A DNA stretch of 64,000 nt from the NCBI GenBank assembly GCA_003313425.1, contig NHZP01000013.1, forward strand, positions 558,001 through 622,000, given 5' to 3'. The notes beneath the pieces were generated by a model that worked only from the letters and a program-made list of their open reading frames with translations, was not told the DNA's origin and did no database searches. A program made the position numbers and the translations under genes. This stretch comes from Pseudopyrenochaeta lycopersici. Taxonomy: Eukaryota; Ascomycota; Dothideomycetes; Pleosporales; Pseudopyrenochaetaceae. Each line of letters starts with the position of its first letter. Within the stretch, counting starts at the first letter, position 1. This document shows, piece after piece, positions 56,837 to 64,000 of this stretch.

Positions 56837-57949
56837 ATGGCCATTGGAGATATTCCCTCAAGCCCTCAGCAAGCCGCTCCGCCGCAACCCATCGACATCG
56901 AAGCATGGACTGAGCAGACTACCGTCGCCCTGAGCTCCGTAACCATTTCCGCCCCAGGAGATGCTCACCAGAGCTCGGCGGTTACGCTTGTAATTCCGCT
57001 CGATGAACATGATGCGCCTTCCACCGCCACCCGCCCTGTAGGTGCTGCAGCGGCAGCAAAGGCAGGTGGCTACTACCAGCGCAAAGCACCGCTTCGCCGC
57101 GATAGCTTAGTAAAGCGTGAAGCCTTACTCAAAGGTAAAGAAGGCAGTAAGCGCAGGCAGAGATGGGAAAATGGTATGTTCCCGTAAAAGCGCCCTGCGC
57201 ATCGCCCGTGCGCATTCAACATCTATTCACCCACCGAACATATAATTCTTGTGAAGGAGTTGTGTATTGATGTTCGCGCAGATCGCCTCCTCAATAATCC
57301 CCATGCCGAACCTCCTCTGCCAAAGGACTGGGAGGTGCATCCAACCCACCGCGTGACCCACGTACCTTACTACCTCGCTCCTCTCTGGGATGCAGGACTC
57401 AAGCGGCAGTCCAATGAGCGCAAGAGCGCTGCCGTAGCCCAGAAAGCTGCCGCCAAGACCGTAGCCAATAAGCCCACCGCGCCTGGCGTAGTACCCAAGG
57501 AGCTCCGTGAGAAGCTCAAGCGTTCACGCGGTGCAAAAGGCCTGTTGATGGATCTTGAGGGCGAGGTCAGGAAGTTTGTTGCGGATTGGGAGGAGAAAGA
57601 GCGCAAAGCAGAGCACGAGGGATTGCCCGCGGATCCAGACAGTGAGGACGACGAGATTGTATTTGTGGGACGGAATGGGGTGATGAACGACCAGCTGGAC
57701 AAAGGTGTTGAGAAAGCCAAGAAGGAACTCATGCTCTTTGAAACTCCAGAGGAGGATGTAGGAGGCAGCTTTGGGCGATGGCTTGTACATCACATTGGTG
57801 TCTACTACGGGCTCAGCACATGGTCAATCACGACCGGGAATCCAGCACGGCGCGAAGCGTACATTGGGTTGAAAGGAACCAGGCTAAAGAGCGGAAATGG
57901 TGGCCAAGTTTGCGGGCCTCTACCTCGACCACTGTATGGTTTAGTATGA
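56837..57949 (+). CDS. R3H-associated N-terminal domain protein
   Basis: Exons 56837-57173 and 57282-57949 give 334 residues. The N-terminus is Pro/Ala/Gln-rich. A basic block (YYQRKAPLRRDSLVKREALL, then GKEGSKRRQRWEN) leads into DRLLNNPHAEPPLPKDWEVH and VPYYLAPLWDAG, typical of the R3H-associated domain. A charged middle region with Ala/Lys repeats follows. The C-terminus FGRWLVHHIGVYYGLSTWSI then TTGNPARREAYIGL matches the end of an R3H-type single-strand nucleic-acid-binding fold. R3HDM4-like proteins are probably nuclear or RNA-linked; the molecular role is unknown. The 108-nt intron is longer than average here. The start ATG 56837 follows ACCACA, a good fungal initiation context. Confidence 0.82.
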
Positions 57950-58423
57950 GGTCTTGCAATCGCTCCCCACTGTTCAGCACGAGTGTTGTTTATGCTCCTC
58001 GCATTCTGCTCCATGACGTATTCCTTTGAGTTTGTGTGGATAGGTTTATTTGCACATTTACTAGTCCACAGTCGTATGGCATATTGGGGGATGGGTGGAT
58101 ACTCGCATTTGCATACACATCCGCATCTAGATGGCTAGACGAGCAGTAGCATGATAGACTTTTAAGCCATACTCTCCCTACCATCGTTGCCTGAATTTGG
58201 GTCATTTCATGTGTGAGTCCGATGACCATGCATGGGAGGCGGTGGAATAGAAAGGCAAAGACTGGTGAGTCGGAAGCATATACTAGCGCGAAGTCTTGGC
58301 GCACACATTGAATTGCCCCACTGCCGCCACTTCCTGACTTTCGATGCCAGGATAGACACAATCACGGCAACGACGCTCAACAACCACACAACCCCATAGC
58401 GCCACACATACACAACCGCCAAC
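57950..58423. other. Intergenic, promoter of eIF3g
   Basis: 3' flank of the R3H-type gene and promoter of the eIF3g gene. No gene seen. Confidence 0.5.
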
Positions 58424-59375
58424 ATGTCACGAGCAGCAGGGTGCGCTCACCCCTCCTCTCTCTCCTCCCGTGTCTTTACTGACAAGCCTTTAGCCGCACC
58501 GACTGGGCCGAAGAAGACGACGATCTCGACGTCGCCCTCCCCCAGCAAACCGTAACCAAGAACAAAGACGGAACTGAAACCATAATCTCATACCGCATCG
58601 GCGAAGATGGCAAGAAGTACAAGACCACACGCCGCATTAAGAAGACGCTCATAAAAACCACCGTCAACCCGCGTGTCGCCGAGCGAAAATCATGGGCAAA
58701 ATTCGGCCAGGAGAAGGGCAAGCCCGCCGGACCGCAGACGGACACGGTTTCAGTAGCAGAGAACATCGCCTTCCGCCCTGTCTCAAACTGGAAGGCGAGT
58801 GCAGAGGACAAGGGCGATGAGGCGAAGAAGAAGGCCGAGTTGAAGAATGCAAAGATCAAGTGTCGTATCTGCCAGGGCGACCATTTCACCACAAAATGTC
58901 CATTCAAGGACACCATGGCTCCCGAGGGCGACGTCGCACCTGCAGATATGCCAGACGACGCGCCCGGTGGAGGCGCAGGCGGTGGTCTCGGTGCCGGCTC
59001 CGGAGGCTACGTACCGCCACATCTGCGAGGCAGGGGCGGTGCAGGCGAGAAGATGGGCGGCAAGTTTGATAGAGACGATAGCGCGACGCTCCGTGTGACC
59101 AACGTGAGCGAGTTCGCGGAAGAGCAGGATCTCAGAGACATGTTCTCGCGGTATGGACATGTTACAAGGGTATTCTTGGCCAAGGATAGAGAAACGGGTC
59201 GTGCAAAGGGTTTCGCCTTTGTCAGCTACGCCGACAGGTCGGATGCTGCAAAGGCGGCCGAGAAGATGGATGGATGTAAGTTGCTCCTCATATCTGCACT
59301 TCGATCTACTCTAACCCTTTTACAGTCGGTTTCGGGCATCTCATTCTACGTGTTGAATTTGCGAAGAAGGCTTAG
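58424..59375 (+). CDS. TIF35: Translation initiation factor eIF3 subunit g
   Basis: Exons 58424-58440 (17 nt), 58494-59275 and 59326-59375 give 282 residues. eIF3g is a core subunit that helps scanning and reinitiation on the 40S ribosome. The N-terminus [18 protein letters not shown] is followed by [19 protein letters not shown], the eIF3i-binding region. A zinc knuckle reads [16 protein letters not shown] Gly-rich linker ([20 protein letters not shown]) precedes the RRM, whose RNP2 is LRVTNVS and RNP1 is [11 protein letters not shown]. The short last exon restores the conserved end [11 protein letters not shown]. Splice junctions and family length agree. Confidence 0.95.
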
Positions 59376-59682
59376 TAGTCGGGCTAGACGGACATGTTTT
59401 CCGGCGTTCAGGACATGGCACACGGACTGTACCGGGTAGATTTAGTCGTTGGCGACGACAGCCATCGTTGATGACTGCAGCAGAAGTGTATATCACTCAT
59501 GACTCCAAATGATACATGCACTTTCGGGGAACAGGAGGCATTTGAAGTTGCACGCAATGATATCGAGAGCTAGCGATCCATGAGTCCATTGTACTAGCAA
59601 GCGCTTAGGGAAATCGAATAATGAGCAACAGTTCAACCGCTTTTATCAATCGAGATACGAATACTCCCAGACACCTAACAGC
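59376..59682. other. Intergenic between convergent genes
   Basis: Convergent 3' flanks of eIF3g and the five-exon orphan gene; nothing else seen. Confidence 0.5.
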
Positions 59683-61299
59683 CTAGCTCTCAGACCCCAG
59701 ATTCCACTGAACCCTTCCACGACCTTGGTCTGGGAGTTGACCAACGGATACTGGCTTTGGCTGTTGAATAAAATCGCTGGCTGTCCGTGGTACCAGCTGT
59801 CCGAGTGGCGGCTGTACAGATTTGTGGAAACTGGTGTCGCTATTACCGCGAGCTATCTGTGGCGTTTGGACATGGTGAGGAGAATGCTGTGAATTGTTGT
59901 GATCATTGATCAAGTAGTGATGTGGATGGTGACCCCTGTAGTCTATTAAGCGGTTGAATGTGAGATGAAGGGAGTGAGTAGTGAAATCAGGGCTTCCGTA
60001 TGAGGATCGTTGGAGGGGAATGTCGTGTAGATCTAAGGGGCTTACTCTTGCGGTGGCACACTGCTTCTTCGACTCGCAGGCACACTTCCCGTCATACTCC
60101 CATTGATTGTGCTCCCATAGCCGCTGACAACACCGTACGTAGCTGCATGATGTGCCTAGAGTTTCAAGTCAACACTTCACGAGAATTTAGTCCTTCGGCG
60201 GTTGTACCTGCGGCGTTGCTGGCAACCATCCACTGCTCGTGATACCCTCAGTATCCATCAGTCGCTGAAGTAGGTCTTCGGTGATAACTAGCAAATGCTC
60301 CACAGCGGCGAGACGCGTGTGTTCCTTTGCGGATGAGCAGTGGATATATGATCTACTCATCGGATTGTGCTCGACGATTGCGGCTCCAATTTTTCTTGAG
60401 GAAGTCGGGGCGAAGCTTATCACGTCGAGACACCGATTCGGTCCGTAGATAGCTCTGGCGTTCGCTGAGCATAGTCAGTCATCAACATCCGTGATAGAGG
60501 AGGGCGCACGCACCGAGCACTCTTGCTCTTGTAGATTCCAAAGAATCCTCGCTGTCCTTGTCCTCCATGTGATGCAGAATCTGACTCGCAGTCCGCTCTA
60601 GCACCAGGCTCTCGTAGCTGCCGCTCTTGCCGTGCTTTATGTCCTTGAAGGTCTCGATCATCGCTGATAGTCTCCACGCGATTCAGATTGGAGGGTTTGC
60701 TCGACTTTGATGAGTGAGCGGAAATGCTAGAGGTAGTAGAGTCACCAGTTCCAACGCGCTGAATTACGCCTGGAACAAATCGAGCTGTAAAAGAGTTGGT
60801 TCGGCTGGTATCAGGCGAGGCTCCCGGTGTGCCAGATTTCGATCCGTCTAGTTGGCGAGAAGCGCGGCGTATTTGCCTGACTTCTCTCTTTTGCTGTCTT
60901 GCGGCTTCCAGTGCCCTGAACTTCTCCTCCAAGCCAATATCCTTCTGGATGCAATAAGGACTCTTTGGACTCCAAGGACTCCGATCTGGGCCTTTCCTGA
61001 TGATCTCGGCGAGAGTCCTTTCAGGAGGTGTGACTGGTTGTGACTTTCTTTGCGCAAGCTGGACAGTGCTAGCCCTCCCTAGGTTGGGTCTGGTCCCTAT
61101 CGAGGAATCCAGAATGTTCACTTCGCGAATTGTCTCGAGTTGGTGCGAAGATCTTGGGTAGCTCGGCCCGGCTGGTCCGCAAGGTCCACAAATAAGAGGA
61201 AACGTGGTGACGGTTGGGTATTGATACTGTTATGTCGTTAGCATGAAATCCATTCAAGAAGAGATAGACGCTGTTGCATGTGTATGAGGGATGCTTCAT
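59683..61299 (-). CDS. Hypothetical five-exon protein, basic and Ser-rich
   Basis: Exons 61299-61122, 61078-60514, 60454-60208, 60155-60046 and 59935-59683 give 450 residues, with all four GT-AG introns (43-110 nt) phase-consistent. The second exon has a coiled-coil-like basic stretch (LEEKFRALEAARQQKREVRQ) and many Ser/Thr-Pro motifs (PWSPKSPY, SQPVTPPERT). The third has an ordered-looking segment (IGAAIVEHNPMSRSYIHCSS, AAVEHLLVITEDLLQRLMDT). The end is His/Gln/Ser-rich. No domain was recognised; it could be a scaffold or RNA-linked protein. The phase agreement across five exons is the main support. Exon 1 (from ATG 61299) is the least certain. Confidence 0.6.
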
Positions 61300-62408
61300 C
61301 TTGTGAAGATTGTGCGTACAACGCTGGCGAACTTGATCAATGAGAGTACCACGGTGACAGTGTGGCCGAAAGCTCAGTCTACAAAGAAGGGGTGAACTTC
61401 GATAGGCGTTGGACAGAAAGGAATCGGACAGAACAGATGCTAAGATTTTTGTAGAATGTAGGTGCTGCTCAACTAGGATGCTGTCTGATAGCCCCGCGGC
61501 TATGTATTAGTGAGTGGTGGTATGAAAAAGTGACGGAAACCTTAGCAAGAAGCACCATGTGTGTTCCTAAGATTTCACATTGTGACTTCTTGCTGTGGTT
61601 CAATGAACGTGACCGCCTTTGGGTAAAGGAAGGTACGTACTGTCACATTGGCAACTAAAAGCTGAGTATGCAAAAAACACCCAGTTACGTATCTTAGCTT
61701 GTAGCCACGTCTCGGCGTGATGTACAATCTCAGCATGTTAATCTCCCGCTGTTCGTATGTGCCTTTATCGAGTATCTACTCATGTAGCGTCAATCCTTCA
61801 TCACTTTGCCTCACAATCTAGCCATGGGGTAAGAGAGCTCCTGCACCACTTGCGTTGGCAGTATGAATTCATGTATGTGTATTACAGGAGTTACATCCGA
61901 CGTCAAGCGAAGCACGCGTTGGGCCCGCATGCTTAGATGATGTCAATAACTATGCAAAGGCTGTAGCTACACTATTCTAGACTGTGCAACCTTTGCTTGG
62001 AGCCAGACAAAGGAGAAGATAGCCAACCTGCAACATGATTCGATGGGTAACAGGGGACATAACCGATCTGAATGCTGGTTCAAAACCTTGGCCGAAAGGC
62101 CCCATTTACGATATTGTAAAGTACTCCAGCATATTGATCAGACCCTAGTTAATACTCACCGTAATCTGTGGACTTGCAGAGGTGGTACGCGAATAGGTAG
62201 CACGGTCTTGGTGACCAGAAGGAATGAGTGACACCCTCAAGACGGAATCTCTTATGAAGATCGGAATGAGTGACTCTTGTTGATTAGGGCACTGTGTTGT
62301 GACATGTTCGAAGTCTGAACAGGCGAGAGAGCAAGGAAAGGGCCAAAACAAAAATACAAAAAGATGCAAAAAGGTATTCTTGCGCTACCAAAAAGATCAA
62401 AAAAGAAA
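61300..62408. other. Intergenic, no gene seen
   Basis: Sequence between the orphan gene and tRNA-Glu. No supported gene on either strand. Confidence 0.45.
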
Positions 62409-62504
62409 TTCCGACACCGGGAATCGAACCCGGGCCTTGTCGGCACTGTGAGTGAACTAACTCTCGATGAGAGCGACAAATCCTAGCCACTAGACCATAT
62501 CGGA
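62409..62504 (-). tRNA. tRNA-Glu (anticodon CTC) with intron
   Basis: On the minus strand, acceptor TCCGATA (62504-62498) pairs with TGTCGGA ending at 62410, with discriminator A at 62409. Anticodon stem TGTCG/CGACA encloses the loop CTCTCA...C, giving anticodon CTC. An intron of about 24 nt sits one base 3' of the anticodon, the canonical place. It contains GAGAG, which can pair with CTCTC to form the anticodon-intron helix used by the splicing endonuclease. The T arm CCCGGGTTCGATTCCCGG is perfect. A T-run (TTTCTTTTTT) follows as Pol III terminator. Removing 24 nt leaves the usual 72 nt. Confidence 0.93.
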
Positions 62505-63225
62505 TGACTGATAAAAGGAAGAGATTTTTTATGTATATAAGGTAAGATTTGAAAAAAAATTCTCGATGAATGGACTGACTTCACCCCAAAACAAAGATTC
62601 ATGACTTCTCCTTGCTCTGAGGATACCCTCCATCTGGTGTATGGGCCACAAGATGGTGTTTCTTTGTGGTTGCGTGGAAAAGCGGGATAAGATCTCGACT
62701 TCTACAAAACTTCCTCGCTTCCTTGATATTGATTCTCTCCTCGTGGTGGCATCATACCTATGCAATAAATTGAATCTTAGTTATATAAACGTCTTATTTT
62801 TGATCTCTTGAGTTGGTTAGTCATTATGATGGTGCAGAAAGAGGCCCCTGGGCCTCGGTGAGTCTTGTCAGCCGCTTGTTACAGTCAGAGCGAGTCCTTG
62901 GACGCTTATGGCCGACAGTGTGATATCATCTCGTGCTTACGGTAGCGTGAGATGCCCATACATCATTCGGCCAGCTCACCGGCCATCTCGCCTTTTGGAG
63001 ATATCCGAATTACACACCGCGAACCCTCCTTCTCATATTGGATGCTTCATCCGCCCAGGATGCAGTCATGATTGTAACTTACTAGCCATATGGCCTTCTC
63101 CGTTCTTAAGAACACCATATTGTACTTACACATAGACTCTATCGTGCCTAATATTCACCTAGTGCACCTACGTCTCCAAATTTGCATCCATATCTTCAAC
63201 AATCGCCGTGGGCATAACGACGCCC
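62505..63225. other. Intergenic upstream of GNAT gene
   Basis: No gene seen. The last 100 bp lead to the GNAT start; the frame is open back to a GTG at 63208, but ATG 63226 is the first normal start. Confidence 0.45.
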
Positions 63226-63951
63226 ATGGATCCTCAGTACCAGATCCTCAGTATTTCTAAAGGCTCACCTCGTCTTCTCGATCTCATCACCAAATTCCGA
63301 GATACCAAGCTCGCTGCTCTCCAGACTAGCCCATCAGAATGGATCTACCAGTACCCCTCTGAATCGATTCACCCCCTATCAGTCTGGGAGGCCCGCTTCG
63401 CACGCCAGAATACGATGATAGTATGTGTATTGCTCGAGGATACCAGCCTATCCGTTGAGGATGCGCTTTTGCAAGGTGAATGGGTCGGATTCGCAGTGAT
63501 ACGTGGTCCTCTCACATTGAAGGACTACTATGCTGTGCCGGACATGGAGCAGATAGTCCCGCAGAACCCGTATGATGAGACACGATGGCATTTCTACGAC
63601 TTGTACACCTTTCCGGAGCATCGTGGGCGAGGGATTGCAACAAAACTCGGCGCCGTAGGTATGGCCACAGTCGGGGAATTTACCGCTGCACTCGAGGACA
63701 AGAGTAAGCAAAGGGCTAGAATTAGACTCTTCTGCAACCCAAAGAACACAGCTTTAGTTCATGCATATAAAAAGTTGGGGTTTGAGCAGTCAGGAAGAGT
63801 CACGTTGAGAGAGGGTTTGGAGGCGAACGGCATGGCGGAGAGTATCCCAGCAGAGGACTCAATAAGCGTAGAAGATTTCAAGAGAGTATATGATACGAGA
63901 ATTGGGATTGCTATGGAGAGAGTCGTTGATTTTTCGTACAAACTTCCATGA
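63226..63951 (+). CDS. GNAT-family N-acetyltransferase
   Basis: Intronless, 241 residues from ATG 63226. The acetyl-CoA-binding core is DLYTFPEHRGRGIATKLGAV, with the R-x2-G-x-G/A motif as RGRGIA at about residues 133-138. The following motif B is RIRLFCNPKNTALVHAYKKL, then GFEQSGRVTLREG, the usual end of a small-molecule or protein N-acetyltransferase. The N-terminal half (LDLITKFRDTKLAALQTSPS, WEARFARQNTMIVCVLLED) is a typical substrate-side region. The substrate is unknown. It is unrelated in detail to the other GNAT gene at 40.5-41.4 kb, which has a different C-terminal pattern. Confidence 0.88.
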   Translation: MDPQYQILSISKGSPRLLDLITKFRDTKLAALQTSPSEWIYQYPSESIHPLSVWEARFARQNTMIVCVLLEDTSLSVEDALLQGEWVGFAVIRGPLTLKDYYAVPDMEQIVPQNPYDETRWHFYDLYTFPEHRGRGIATKLGAVGMATVGEFTAALEDKSKQRARIRLFCNPKNTALVHAYKKLGFEQSGRVTLREGLEANGMAESIPAEDSISVEDFKRVYDTRIGIAMERVVDFSYKLP

Positions 63952-64000
63952 ATTGGCATGAGCTATGCGCTTGCATAAAGAGCAAATAACCATCCCCGTG

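Noticed and set aside
1..64000. CRISPR arrays, bacterial operons or phage elements
   Set aside because: Spliced genes, fungal families and eukaryotic tRNA introns show nuclear fungal DNA; no regularly spaced repeats were seen.

Overview
The window reads as nuclear DNA of a filamentous ascomycete (Pezizomycotina, probably a Dothideomycete; the species is not identifiable from sequence alone). The evidence is about 25 protein genes on both strands, most split by 45-110 nt GT-AG introns, and families typical of these fungi: an Msb2 signalling mucin, an SAT4/Pth11-like receptor, a UstYa-like protein, a Zn2Cys6 regulator and But2-type secreted proteins. There are also two tRNA genes, one with an intron. 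All exon models were built by hand from reading frames and splice signals; every model given without qualification keeps the frame through all junctions.

Layout. 0.9-7.5 kb: a mucin-like membrane protein, an AcpS/Ppt2-type phosphopantetheinyl transferase, tRNA-Ser(AGA), and a gene whose N-terminal half resembles a Copia-type Gag. 8.1-13 kb: aspartate aminotransferase, the ER syntaxin-18/Ufe1 SNARE, and a Cys-rich secreted protein. 13-18.4 kb is gene-poor and ends in a long pyrimidine-rich leader in front of MSB2 (18.4-21.6 kb). 22.6-28.8 kb: coatomer beta-prime (with a 6-nt exon), then TIM21 and MSP1 diverging from a 144-bp intergenic space. 29.5-33 kb: a carbamoylsarcosine-hydrolase-like enzyme diverging from a Zn2Cys6 regulator. 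33.6-37.8 kb: Gly-rich small genes, a GH47 mannosidase, and a 67-residue membrane protein encoded by two short exons. 37.8-40.5 kb is AT-rich and gene-poor.

The accessory part is 40.5-50.4 kb: a GNAT enzyme, a UstYa-like protein, a secreted repeat protein with an 18-residue period and a Kex2-type site, an SAT4/Pth11-like receptor and an amino-acid/GABA-type permease. The UstYa-like gene next to a secreted Kex2-repeat protein is the layout known from fungal dikaritin RiPP loci, and is the best candidate for an undescribed system here. No methyltransferase, peptidase or tyrosinase was seen in it, and the repeats lack tyrosine, so the proposal is tentative.

51.6-64 kb returns to housekeeping genes: a But2-type secreted protein, nitronate monooxygenase diverging from a HPPK-DHPS folate gene, an R3H-associated protein, eIF3g, a five-exon orphan, tRNA-Glu(CTC) with an intron, and a second GNAT enzyme. 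Several close divergent pairs probably share promoters: TIM21/MSP1, nitronate monooxygenase/FOL1, hydrolase/Zn2Cys6, GH47/small membrane protein and GNAT/UstYa.
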